A stretch of DNA of 13,005 bases from an uncultured Sphingomonadaceae bacterium. GTDB lineage: Bacteria > Pseudomonadota > Alphaproteobacteria > Sphingomonadales > Sphingomonadaceae. This document shows positions 1 to 7,268 of the stretch, in pieces. The translations under genes and the position numbers were made by a program. The DNA is taken from positions 1-13,005 of the forward strand of contig CALKXX010000200.1 in NCBI GenBank assembly GCA_938003725.1, in the 5' to 3' direction. A model generated the notes under the pieces. The model was not told the DNA's origin. It did not search any database and worked only from the letters and a program-made list of their open reading frames with translations. Each line of letters opens with the position of its first letter. Position 1 is the stretch's first letter.

Positions 1-107
1 GGCAACAACGCAAAGCCTATGATCCGGATATCCCGACCACACAGATGGTTGAAGATCTCTCGGCGCGGAGCAAATGGATGGATAACCCGGGAAGAAAAGA
101 AGAGTGA
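1..107 (+). CDS. C-terminal end of an unidentified upstream gene (partial)
   Basis: Reading from base 3, an open frame runs without interruption to a TGA at 105-107 and encodes about 34 residues ending in ...MDNPGRKEE. The peptide is hydrophilic and rich in charged residues, as C-terminal tails often are, and I do not recognise the family. Its stop lies one base before the nitroreductase ATG at 109, the tight spacing expected inside an operon. This favours a real gene end here over the alternative in which the nitroreductase starts at base 19 in another frame. The N-terminal part is outside the window, so no function is proposed. Confidence 0.55.
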   Translation, partial: QQRKAYDPDIPTTQMVEDLSARSKWMDNPGRKEE

Positions 108-108
108 T

Positions 109-723
109 ATGCAAGATAATTCGGACCTCAATCACCAAATCACCCTGAATAAACGCGATGGTGATTTTATAGATTTTTTACTCAGTCGGCGCTCTACACT
201 GGCCCGTGACATACAAGAACCAGAGCCTTCGAAAGAAGATTTGGTGAAGATATTATCCGCTGGCGCTCGCGTGCCTGATCACGGGAAACTCACCCCATGG
301 CGTTTCAAAGTGTTTGAAAAAGAAGCCAGAGAGAAACTCGGAACGGTTATTGCCGAAGCGATCAAATCGGAAAAACCGGATTGCACCGAGATGACCCTAC
401 GCGCCTTGCAGGCCCTGCCGTGTCAAGCACCTGTATTCGTAGCGGTTATCTCTACTCCTATTGCAAATCACAAGATCCCTGTTTGGGAACAACATCTGTC
501 GGCTGGTGCGGCCTGTCAGAATATCTTGCTTGCCGCGAAATGCCTCGGTTACGCCGCACAATGGATCACCGGTGCAGCGGCGTATAGTGAAGGTGTAGAA
601 AAATATTTTGAAATGAACGAAGATGATAAGATAGCCGGATTCATTTTCATCGGCTCGCCCGCAAAATCATCCTTGAAAGAGCGGCCACGCCCAGACTTAA
701 ACGACCTTATATCGTGGGCCTAA
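109..723 (+). CDS. Nitroreductase family protein, YdjA-like FMN oxidoreductase
   Basis: A 204-residue cytosolic protein of the FMN-dependent nitroreductase superfamily, which uses NAD(P)H to reduce nitro compounds, quinones or enones. The FMN phosphate-binding Arg-Arg-Ser is at residues 27-29. The stretch PDHGKLTPWRF at 56-66 is typical of the YdjA branch, and the segment with SAGAACQNILLAA followed by GYAAQWITG is the usual active-site helix and loop. YdjA is about 183 residues; this protein has roughly 20 extra N-terminal residues. I chose ATG 109 over the in-frame ATG 19 because it sits after a purine-rich RBS (GAAGAAAAGAAGAG) and one base after the preceding stop. The exported double hydrolase follows 22 bases later, so the two are probably cotranscribed. 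The family call is firm; the substrate is unknown. Confidence 0.88.
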   Translation: MQDNSDLNHQITLNKRDGDFIDFLLSRRSTLARDIQEPEPSKEDLVKILSAGARVPDHGKLTPWRFKVFEKEAREKLGTVIAEAIKSEKPDCTEMTLRALQALPCQAPVFVAVISTPIANHKIPVWEQHLSAGAACQNILLAAKCLGYAAQWITGAAAYSEGVEKYFEMNEDDKIAGFIFIGSPAKSSLKERPRPDLNDLISWA

Positions 724-745
724 ATTTGGATGGAGGGAACTTAAC

Positions 746-2602
746 GTGATTGACCGAAAAGAAATGACAGGTTGGATACGGCACCTAGCAAACGCTTTGG
801 TGTTGATGGTGGCTGCTGTAGCAATTCCCGCCGCCGCCCAAGTCAATGACGTATCATCTGCAAGCGTCCGATCCCAAAACAAGCAAGAGATTGTTGTTCT
901 AACTGCTGAAGACGGGAAGAAAATCTCCGCCATACTCATGTATCCGGTTACAGGTATAAATCCACATAGCCCTGCAATAATGTTCCATCATGGCGGCTTT
1001 GGCGGACATCCGGCTCGCCAAATCGGGGCACCCAGATTTGCCGCGGAACGACTTTCTGCAAAGGGGTACACTACGCTGAGTATTTTATCCCGTCAGTCTT
1101 CGGGACACATGAATAGCATTTTCGAAGAGTCGCAGAAAGACATCAAGGCTGCGGTGGATTTTTTAGCTAAGCGCGGGATGGATGACATTATATTGGCTGG
1201 CCACAGCCTTGGTAGCATTCGCATTGCCGGGTATCTGGCTTATCAAAAAGATCCGAGGATCAAGGCTGCGATCCATCTCGCCCCGACGGCGGATATGCCC
1301 GATACTCTCCGCATTTCACAGGGTGAAAAACGTTATAATGCCAATGTTGCCAAAGCCCGGAAAGCTATTTTTGAGGGGCGCGGACGCTTGGATGTCAGCG
1401 TTGATCTTGACCGGACAAAGGGCCTCACGCCAGATCCGTTCATTGATTTTACCTATACTTTGCAAATGGCGGAGGCTTTTTTAAGCTGGTGGGGACCGGA
1501 CGCAAAAACCCGTAACACCGATCGATTCCCAGCAATCAATCTGCCGATGCTGCTTCTGTCGGGCACGAACGATGATTATGTTCCGGCTGGCAGAATGGAG
1601 AAGTTGAAGGCGGTGGCCGGCAATCCGGATAAGGTTGATTATATCTGGTATGAAGACGGCGATCATTTCTTCTCCGGTTTGCAAGACCAGGTCGCATCCG
1701 ATATCGCCGAGTGGCTTGGCAAACACGGTCTGAACGTCAGACCTCCCATCACCACTCGTCTGGTTGATACCAAGCTGGCAAATGACAGGCTTTACCCTGG
1801 AATATTATATACGCCGCATTCGGGCATTGATCCTAATAAACCGGTCTTCCTTCTTCAGCATGGTTATACCGGAACCATCATGACCAGTTCAAACAACTGG
1901 TTGGCACAAAAGCTAGCACAAGCCGGTTACGCAGCCCTCGCGCCGATGACCCGGTCTAGCGGGCTGACCGGTATCGTCTCTGCTAAAATGAGCAATATGG
2001 TTGAAGATCTGGGCGCCTGGACAGATTATCTGGATGCCAATGGGCATGACAAGATCATCACAATTGGGCATAGTCTGGGAGGTATCTGGACAGCTCTATA
2101 TGCATCGCAAAGCCAGGATGAACGGATCAAAGCCATGGTCTTTCTGGCCCCGACAAGAAGCCTTCCAGGAAACGCTCAACAGAATTTGGGCCTTCATAAA
2201 TATAGAGCGCTTAGCCGTCGAGCCAAAAAACTAGTTCAGCGCGGCGCTGGTAAAACCATTATCACCGATAAATATTATCAATCTCCACCTGCGGTTGAGG
2301 GTTCAAGGTCGATGTATTTTCAGCAGGCCGCGTCCTGGTTGGATTATTGGGGCCCCCAATCGAAGGCGGTCCTTACAAAGCGATTGGCTGAAATTCATCG
2401 ACCCATGCTGTCGATTGCCGGATCAAAGGACCTTTATGTTGATCAGGCCTATATGAGCGAAGTGAAAGAGGTGGCGGCCGGACCGATGGATCTCATATGG
2501 TATGGCGGCGCAGATGGTGCAAATCACAGTTTTACAGGCCATGAAGACATTGTAGTAAATGACGTGATCGGCTGGGTAAAAGAAACATTTCCAGCAAATT
2601 GA
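746..2602 (+). CDS. Exported protein with two tandem alpha/beta-hydrolase domains
   Basis: A 618-residue protein starting at GTG 746, with GGAGGG at 732-737 as RBS. The N-terminus is a Sec-type signal: a positive n-region, a hydrophobic stretch at about 14-28, and a likely cut after the Ala run near residue 31. Two homologous alpha/beta-hydrolase domains follow. Domain 1 (about 45-330) has an HHGGFGG oxyanion segment, nucleophile Ser154 in GHSLGS, Asp276 in a GTNDDYVP loop and His307. Domain 2 (about 340-618) has HGYTG, Ser443 in GHSLGG, Asp562 in GSKDLYV and His594. Both halves share landmarks such as FLAPT/LAPT, a W-x-x-x-WGP or YWGP segment and IWY before the His loop, so the gene arose by internal duplication or fusion. 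Both triads look intact. Likely an envelope esterase, lipase or dienelactone-hydrolase-like enzyme; substrate unknown. Confidence 0.87.
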   Translation: MIDRKEMTGWIRHLANALVLMVAAVAIPAAAQVNDVSSASVRSQNKQEIVVLTAEDGKKISAILMYPVTGINPHSPAIMFHHGGFGGHPARQIGAPRFAAERLSAKGYTTLSILSRQSSGHMNSIFEESQKDIKAAVDFLAKRGMDDIILAGHSLGSIRIAGYLAYQKDPRIKAAIHLAPTADMPDTLRISQGEKRYNANVAKARKAIFEGRGRLDVSVDLDRTKGLTPDPFIDFTYTLQMAEAFLSWWGPDAKTRNTDRFPAINLPMLLLSGTNDDYVPAGRMEKLKAVAGNPDKVDYIWYEDGDHFFSGLQDQVASDIAEWLGKHGLNVRPPITTRLVDTKLANDRLYPGILYTPHSGIDPNKPVFLLQHGYTGTIMTSSNNWLAQKLAQAGYAALAPMTRSSGLTGIVSAKMSNMVEDLGAWTDYLDANGHDKIITIGHSLGGIWTALYASQSQDERIKAMVFLAPTRSLPGNAQQNLGLHKYRALSRRAKKLVQRGAGKTIITDKYYQSPPAVEGSRSMYFQQAASWLDYWGPQSKAVLTKRLAEIHRPMLSIAGSKDLYVDQAYMSEVKEVAAGPMDLIWYGGADGANHSFTGHEDIVVNDVIGWVKETFPAN

Positions 2603-2606
2603 GCGA

Positions 2607-2621
2607 TGACCTGCAAGGTCA
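2607..2621. terminator. Inverted repeat in the convergent gap, possible bidirectional terminator
   Basis: TGACCT-GCA-AGGTCA is a perfect 6-bp inverted repeat with a 3-base loop. It lies in the 25-base gap between the stop of the double hydrolase (2602) and the stop of the convergent minus-strand reductase (2628). Its position suits a shared transcription end. There is no clear T-run on either side, so it is not a canonical rho-independent terminator. Confidence 0.35.
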
Positions 2622-2627
2622 GGAAAT

Positions 2628-3299
2628 TTAACCGGCGGGCCGGGTGCCTTTACTCTCCACCGGTTTCGATCCTGTTCTCAAATAATATTCGAAGGCATCA
2701 TCCCTGCGCCCCTGTAGATAGGGTGTAAGATACAAAGCAGACATCCCCTCAAGATATTGAGCCTGCCTGATGGGTCCAACATCAACAGTTTCCAGGCCCA
2801 ATTGATTGGCCAAGTCGCCGACTTCCTTTTTCGCGCTATCATCATTTCCTGCCAGCAGACTGGTCACCGGGCCGCCGGTAATTTTCGGATTGGCAATGAC
2901 ATGAAAGCCAACGGTGTTAAAGGCCTTGACCACTTTGGCTGTCGGCTTGGCTGCCTGCATCTCTTCCCCCGCTGAACTGTCGGAAGCCATTACCATTAGT
3001 CCATCTTCGCCCATTTTTAGGGCATTGGTGACATCAACGACAGTCTTTCCTCCGACATTCCCCATTGCGCCCAATATATCGGACATGCTGCTGTAAGGCG
3101 TTGCAATAATGATCATATCACAGGCTGCACATGCCTGATCGACGGCGGCGGCGCTAGCGTTACCCCCTGTTTTTTTCAGCAGATCCACGATATCCGTCCT
3201 TTGTGGATCGCGGCACCCGTAAACAATTTTATGGCTCAAAGCGGCCAAGTTTAAACCCAAAGCAGTGCCCATGCGTCCGGTTCCCAATATTGCTATCAC
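2628..3299 (-). CDS. NADPH-binding reductase, F420-dependent NADP oxidoreductase-like (Fno/NpdG superfamily)
   Basis: A 223-residue protein with an N-terminal Rossmann fold. The dinucleotide loop is GTGRMG at residues 6-11, and the second strand ends in GCRDP with Arg30, the usual sign of NADP(H) over NAD(H). Later segments such as IIATPYSS, VVDVTNAL and KAFNTVG match the NADP oxidoreductase coenzyme-F420-dependent family. Sphingomonads are not generally known for F420, so members like this often act as simple NADPH-linked reductases; that is inference. The start is GTG at 3299-3297 with the RBS GAGAAGGAGAAAAGG directly upstream. It lies 101 bases downstream of the IclR gene on the same strand, so it may be cotranscribed or have its own promoter. 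Cytosolic, with no signal peptide. Confidence 0.82.
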   Translation of the reverse strand: MIAILGTGRMGTALGLNLAALSHKIVYGCRDPQRTDIVDLLKKTGGNASAAAVDQACAACDMIIIATPYSSMSDILGAMGNVGGKTVVDVTNALKMGEDGLMVMASDSSAGEEMQAAKPTAKVVKAFNTVGFHVIANPKITGGPVTSLLAGNDDSAKKEVGDLANQLGLETVDVGPIRQAQYLEGMSALYLTPYLQGRRDDAFEYYLRTGSKPVESKGTRPAG

Positions 3300-3400
3300 C
3301 CTTTTCTCCTTCTCTCATCAAAGCCTTCATAGCAGATCAATGGCCAACGATAATGTTTGGTCAGCATTTTTTCTTCTAGAGAAGCAGTCAATTGGGCTGC

Positions 3401-4171
3401 TTACTGAAGCCGAATTGGATAGATCGTACGGACGTTAAACTGTTCGACGAGGCGCTTAATAATTCGGCGATGAGAGTTAGCTTCCTCCCGAATTCTATCG
3501 CTCGGCCCAACAATCCCGATTACCAGCGTTTCATCTGACGATTCAGAAACAACGGGAAAACATACCGCACCAATACCGTCTACCCTCAAACCACACCGCG
3601 AAGATGCGCCATATTTACGCACCTCTGCGATCACCTCATCTAACATCGATCGGTCCAACTCTTGATATTGTTGAGGATCCAACTCTTTTATTTTACGCAG
3701 AAAAAGTTCAAGCTCCGAATCCGACATCACCGCCAAACTTACAAGCCCAGTCAATGACTGGGTCACCGGCATAGAAGTACCTGGCTTTGAACTAACGCCT
3801 ATTTGATGGCGACATTCATAGCCCTTTATGATTTTGACATGCTTCCTCGCTCTGCGGCTCAGGTTGACGGTTTCTTTCGTTTCATCATTGAGCGCGGCCA
3901 TTAAATCCAACAAACGCGAGTAATCACTCGTTAGATCATTTACCCAATCCACGACGCCCGGAAACTTCCGAGATGGAACGTAGGTCCACTTGGGTGTTCC
4001 GTAACTAAGATAGTCTAGCTCAGCCAATGTTTTGAGAATTTCATGAGTACTAGCTAGGGGATAACCGAGCTCTTCCGCAATCTCGACGGCCGGCAATGGC
4101 TTGCGCTTGCGATCGAACAGCTCCAAAATTTCCATGGTCCGGTTGACAGACTTTACCATTTTTACGGTCAT
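3401..4171 (-). CDS. IclR-family transcriptional regulator
   Basis: A 256-residue DNA-binding regulator. Residues about 6-60 form the IclR winged helix-turn-helix: KSVNRTMEILELF, then VEIAEELGYPLASTHEILKTL, where the second helix recognises DNA, then a wing near YLSYG. Residues about 75-250 form the GAF-like IclR effector domain, including the conserved CGLRVDGIGAVCFPV stretch near the C-terminus. The length is normal for the family, whose members usually bind an aromatic or small organic acid and control a neighbouring catabolic operon. The ATG at 4171 follows AAAAGGGAC; an in-frame ATG at 4159 is an alternative start. It is transcribed divergently from the seven-gene operon beginning at 4366, and the shared gap holds several repeats, so it is the obvious candidate regulator of that operon and of itself. 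Confidence 0.92.
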   Translation of the reverse strand: MTVKMVKSVNRTMEILELFDRKRKPLPAVEIAEELGYPLASTHEILKTLAELDYLSYGTPKWTYVPSRKFPGVVDWVNDLTSDYSRLLDLMAALNDETKETVNLSRRARKHVKIIKGYECRHQIGVSSKPGTSMPVTQSLTGLVSLAVMSDSELELFLRKIKELDPQQYQELDRSMLDEVIAEVRKYGASSRCGLRVDGIGAVCFPVVSESSDETLVIGIVGPSDRIREEANSHRRIIKRLVEQFNVRTIYPIRLQ

Positions 4172-4193
4172 TCTAGTCCCTTTTTATCTAGAA
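4171..4193. promoter_or_regulatory. Inverted repeat over the IclR gene start, candidate autoregulatory operator
   Basis: TTCTAG-N11-CTAGAA is a perfect 6-bp inverted repeat. It covers the RBS region of the IclR gene and its left arm touches the start codon. A regulator bound here would block its own expression, as many IclR proteins do. Similarity to a known operator was not tested. Confidence 0.35.
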
Positions 4194-4212
4194 CCGGACA
4201 TATACCCGGACA
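4194..4212. promoter_or_regulatory. Direct repeat CCGGACA x2 in the divergent gap
   Basis: CCGGACA occurs at 4194-4200 and again at 4206-4212, a 12-base period that places both copies on nearly the same DNA face. It abuts the inverted repeat at the IclR gene start. It could be a pair of regulator half-sites or coincidence. Confidence 0.25.
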
Positions 4213-4283
4213 AACCTAACGACATCAAATGCCAATGCTGTTTCACCATGTCTTCCATCGCAAATCAAACATAAAAGTTTTTC

Positions 4284-4304
4284 TGAGGTTGCCTCATTTG
4301 GCAA
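4284..4304. promoter_or_regulatory. Two overlapping inverted repeats upstream of the operon, candidate operator
   Basis: TGAGG-TTG-CCTCA (4284-4296) and TTGCC-N6-GGCAA (4289-4304) overlap. Both have perfect 5-bp arms. The second overlaps the proposed -35 hexamer of the 4366 operon. This is a natural place for the divergent IclR protein to repress or activate; the assignment is inferred from position and symmetry. Confidence 0.4.
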
Positions 4305-4327
4305 GCCGTGTCACTATGCATTAGCAT
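4298..4327 (+). promoter_or_regulatory. Sigma-70-like promoter for the DUF1330-to-CpcT operon
   Basis: TTGGCA at 4298-4303 matches the -35 consensus at five of six bases. TAGCAT at 4322-4327 matches the -10 at four of six, with an 18-base spacer. The region after the -10 is AT-rich and would leave a leader of about 30 bases before ATG 4366. The GGAG at 4354-4357 is well placed as RBS. Predicted by eye only. Confidence 0.4.
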
Positions 4328-4365
4328 ATATATTATTAACATATACATATTCTGGAGAATCCATC

Positions 4366-4659
4366 ATGCCTGCCTATATGATTATTGCCGCCAAGATCAC
4401 CGACAGAGAGAATTTCATCGCCGGTTATGGTCAAGAAGCGGCCAAATTGGTCACAAAATTTGGCGGCGAATATCTGTTTGTCGCACCCGGAGCGACCTTG
4501 CTGGAGGGTAGTTTGGAAGGATATTCTTCTGTGGCTCTATCAAAATGGAATAGCCGCGCTGACGCAGAAGCCTTCTGGAATTCGGATGAATATGCAGAAG
4601 TTAAAAAGCTTCGCGAAGGCATGGCAGAGGTCGAAGTGATGCTGGTTGAGACCGAATAA
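4366..4659 (+). CDS. DUF1330 domain protein
   Basis: A 97-residue cytosolic protein that matches the DUF1330 family along its whole length (family members are about 95 residues). DUF1330 adopts a dimeric alpha-beta barrel (ferredoxin-like) fold, and its biochemical role is not established. Typical features are the opening strand PAYMIIAAKITD, the Y-x-x-x-A helix near residues 21-30, the G-x-x-LEG strand near 41-50, and the segment SKWNSRADAEAFWNSDEY in the middle to C-terminal half. It starts at ATG 4366 with GGAG eight bases upstream and is the first gene of the operon. It has no signal peptide, unlike the downstream genes. By analogy with other alpha-beta barrel proteins it may bind or modify a small organic ligand, but that is inference. 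Confidence 0.85.
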   Translation: MPAYMIIAAKITDRENFIAGYGQEAAKLVTKFGGEYLFVAPGATLLEGSLEGYSSVALSKWNSRADAEAFWNSDEYAEVKKLREGMAEVEVMLVETE

Positions 4660-4700
4660 CTTCAATTTAGACAGCTTTATTTGAAAAGAGAGGAAACCGA

Positions 4701-5702
4701 ATGTCCGGAGATATTTTTGTCGCTGAGAGTAGTTCAACTGACGCGCTCGTCCTGCAATTACATACCATCACTTATTTAACGTCAGATAAGCGGCGCGCAG
4801 ACAGAGTCTTGCGGGAAGGCTTCCGCCTTGACGCCGGTGAATGGATAAAGTCAGATGACCGGTCGCGCGAAAAACTAAATGCCTATTTGGGCTTGGATGA
4901 ATCCATGAACTGGGAGGCCTGCGCCTATACCAAATCTGGAGAAGGACAGAATGTGCAGATAAGGCTCATTTGTCTGGACGAAGAAACATCTGCCGTCAGA
5001 CCGGAAATTGACGGATCATATGTCGGCGGTGCATCCATCGGCTTTCCGATGGAAGATTTGTACAAAGCTGAAAAGGAAATGGCCCTCGTGGAGCTAGACT
5101 CCTCAATCGGCGTGAAGGAGATGGAATTTCAAGGCCCTACCGGTGAAGTTTATATCTCGGCAGAGATACACTTCCTGGGGATGGAAAATATATTCCTTCT
5201 GGGTGTCAAACGACCGGATATATTCGTGCCCGTTGGTCCAATTGATACCGCCACAGGCATTGGCGCACCAGCTTACTCGGCCCGCTGCGTTGCAAACACG
5301 GATGAAGTTATCGGGTTTCTCAAAGACATTCTGGGTTTTGAGATCAGACGTGATGTCAATTTTCCGGTTGGAGAGAATTCAGGGCTACGGCTTCGCGAAG
5401 GTTCCGATGAACGATTTGTTCAAGCCTTTGCTCCCGGATCTTGCACTGGCTATCTTGTGCTTTTGGATCATACGACGGATACTAAGAAGAGCCCTGCAAC
5501 GACATTGGGGCCGCCAAGTCGGGGAATGGTGATGTGGAGTTTTCCGACAGCTAATCTCGACGCTGTGCATGACAAGGCTGCGGCCAACAACATCGAAATA
5601 ATGCAAGCACCAGCGCACAGCGGTAGCCCATTTTTGCCAAATAATAGAACCATGATCTTGAAGGATCCCGGCGGCTTTCCCATCGAGATATTTGAGGTCT
5701 AA
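4701..5702 (+). CDS. VOC superfamily protein (glyoxalase/dioxygenase fold)
   Basis: A 333-residue cytosolic protein of the vicinal oxygen chelate superfamily, which includes ring-cleavage dioxygenases, glyoxalases and isomerases. Two paired beta-alpha-beta-beta-beta modules are visible. The N-terminal one opens with LQLHTITYLTSD (His21 is a possible metal ligand). The C-terminal one opens near residue 193 with SARCVANTDEVIGFLKDILGFEI and closes with DPGGFPIEIFE, the classic VOC ending that supplies a metal-binding Glu (329 or 332). The middle third is more divergent. Sequence alone does not decide between a metal-dependent enzyme and a non-catalytic binding protein. It starts at ATG 4701 after AGAGAGGAAAC, 41 bases behind the DUF1330 gene and 47 bases ahead of the flavin oxidase. 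It is cytosolic while the downstream oxidase is exported. Confidence 0.8.
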   Translation: MSGDIFVAESSSTDALVLQLHTITYLTSDKRRADRVLREGFRLDAGEWIKSDDRSREKLNAYLGLDESMNWEACAYTKSGEGQNVQIRLICLDEETSAVRPEIDGSYVGGASIGFPMEDLYKAEKEMALVELDSSIGVKEMEFQGPTGEVYISAEIHFLGMENIFLLGVKRPDIFVPVGPIDTATGIGAPAYSARCVANTDEVIGFLKDILGFEIRRDVNFPVGENSGLRLREGSDERFVQAFAPGSCTGYLVLLDHTTDTKKSPATTLGPPSRGMVMWSFPTANLDAVHDKAAANNIEIMQAPAHSGSPFLPNNRTMILKDPGGFPIEIFEV

Positions 5703-5749
5703 AGATGGGCGATGCGAGATAGTTTTCTCAAAGGAGAGATTTATTCAAC

Positions 5750-7243
5750 ATGAGTAAAATTAGCAGACGGGCGGTTATCGGGGGAGCGGCAGTGGCAAGC
5801 GTCACTGCCGCAGGGATATATTCAAGCGGTATGTTCTCGAATGATCCGAAGCCTCTGAAGGCCGGCGGTATCAAAATTGACCGGTCAGATGTTATTGTTA
5901 TTGGCGCAGGCCTTTCCGGACTAAATGCTGCTCTGTTGCTTGAGGAAATGGGACATAAGGTAATATTGCTGGAAGGGCGTGACCGGGTCGGCGGCCGCCT
6001 ATACACAATGGATGATGTACCCGGCGCGCCCGAAGCAGGCGGCAGCGGCATAGGGTCCAGCTATGGCCGGCTTTTGGGGGCCATGGACAGATATGGAATT
6101 GCCAAAGGATCCGAGCGACCCAGAACAGAATCCAATCCCGAAACCACCATGCTCAATATTCTGCGACAGGGCATTACGACGGATAAATGGGCCAATCACG
6201 CGCTGAACCCCTTTCCTGAAAAACTTCGCGACAAGATGCCATGGTCGTTCAAATATGGTATTTATGCAGAGCATAATCCGCTAACCGACGCGGCCCAGTT
6301 TCTGGACCCGAAATTTGCAAAATATGATGTGTCCATATTTGATTTTCTCACCGAAAAAGGTTTCTCTAGGCGCGCCATTGAACTGGGCGCTGGCACCAAC
6401 ATGAGCTACGGTGATGAACGCGGCCCCTATGGGCTTTCCATGTTAATGTGGTTCAATATATTGGCTTTTGGCAATGCCAATCGCGGAAGCACGCTTCCCG
6501 GATCACCTTTCGCTGGCAAAGGTGGCAACCAGAGAATTCCAGAGGGCATGGCAAAGGGATTAAAGAACGAAATCCGGATGAACGCCAAGGTTGTCGGTAT
6601 TCGCAGCGAGAACGAACAGGCGCAGGTGATGCTGGATGATGGATCAATATTGTCCGCCAAATATGTCATCAACACGACACCGTTTTCAGCGCTCCGCCTT
6701 GTCCACATAGACGCACCGCTGGCGCCATTGCAATCACAAGCCATACGATCACTGGGTTATACCAATGTGACGCATCTTCATTATATCCCCAAACGCAAAT
6801 TTTGGGAAGATGATGGTCTGCCACCTTCCATGTGGACAGACGGACCGGCCGCACGCTTTATGGCGCTTCGCAACAATCCTGACAGTCCGGAAGAAATCAC
6901 CAGCTTCATCGCCTTTGCCAATGACCGGCAAGCCAATCATCTCGACCGGCTGGGCGCGCAGGGTGCTAATGCGTATATTCAATCTTACCTGCAACAGATA
7001 CGCCCCAGTACCAAAGGCGCTCTTGAGTTCGTAAAATTCTGGTCGTGGCAACTCGACCCGTTTTCTGGGGGTGCTTATGCCGCATGGCAGCCTGGCCAAC
7101 TATCTACGTTCGGGATGGATATGGCGAAACCCGCCGGCCGGTTGCATTTCGCCGGCGAACATACCGCAACTGCATCGCGCGGAATGGAAGGCGCCATGGA
7201 ATCGGGTGAACGCGCGGCTTTTGAAGTGGCTGAATTGTTATAA
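5750..7243 (+). CDS. Tat-exported FAD-dependent amine-oxidase-like flavoprotein
   Basis: A 497-residue flavoenzyme of the amine oxidase / flavin monoamine oxidase superfamily, which also holds phytoene desaturase-like and protoporphyrinogen-oxidase-like enzymes. The N-terminus has a twin-arginine signal (SRRAVIGGAA, Arg6-Arg7, then a hydrophobic stretch to about 24), so it should be folded with FAD and then exported. The FAD Rossmann motif is VIVIGAGLSG at 48-57, with Glu75 at the end of the second strand and GGR at 81-83. Near the C-terminus, W-x-x-DPFSGGAY and the FAD-closing HFAGEHTA...GMEGAMESG are as expected. Start ATG 5750 follows AAGGAG at 5731-5736. It precedes the first CpcT/CpeT-like lipoprotein by 25 bases. 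The superfamily is clear; the substrate (amine, carotenoid-like or other) is not. Confidence 0.88.
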   Translation: MSKISRRAVIGGAAVASVTAAGIYSSGMFSNDPKPLKAGGIKIDRSDVIVIGAGLSGLNAALLLEEMGHKVILLEGRDRVGGRLYTMDDVPGAPEAGGSGIGSSYGRLLGAMDRYGIAKGSERPRTESNPETTMLNILRQGITTDKWANHALNPFPEKLRDKMPWSFKYGIYAEHNPLTDAAQFLDPKFAKYDVSIFDFLTEKGFSRRAIELGAGTNMSYGDERGPYGLSMLMWFNILAFGNANRGSTLPGSPFAGKGGNQRIPEGMAKGLKNEIRMNAKVVGIRSENEQAQVMLDDGSILSAKYVINTTPFSALRLVHIDAPLAPLQSQAIRSLGYTNVTHLHYIPKRKFWEDDGLPPSMWTDGPAARFMALRNNPDSPEEITSFIAFANDRQANHLDRLGAQGANAYIQSYLQQIRPSTKGALEFVKFWSWQLDPFSGGAYAAWQPGQLSTFGMDMAKPAGRLHFAGEHTATASRGMEGAMESGERAAFEVAELL

Positions 7244-7268
7244 TCTAAGTGAACAGGAGCGAGAGAAA

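Noticed and set aside
19..108. N-terminal extension of the nitroreductase to ATG 19
   Set aside because: The extension is basic and unlike the family. It overlaps a plausible coding end in another frame that stops at 107, and ATG 109 has a better RBS.
3382..3402. AAGCAG-N9-CTGCTT repeat just after the IclR stop
   Set aside because: Six-pair stem with a nine-base loop, followed by an A-rich rather than T-rich stretch in the direction of transcription. Not convincing as a terminator.
4172..4300. Sigma-70 promoter for the IclR gene on the minus strand
   Set aside because: The best pair (TTGTCC, 17 bases, TAGATA) matches poorly and would leave almost no leader before the start codon, so I do not annotate it.
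7071..7268. Upstream extension of the first CpcT/CpeT-like frame
   Set aside because: It overlaps the well-supported C-terminus of the flavin oxidase and would bury the lipoprotein signal. ATG 7269 has an RBS and gives a normal signal peptide.
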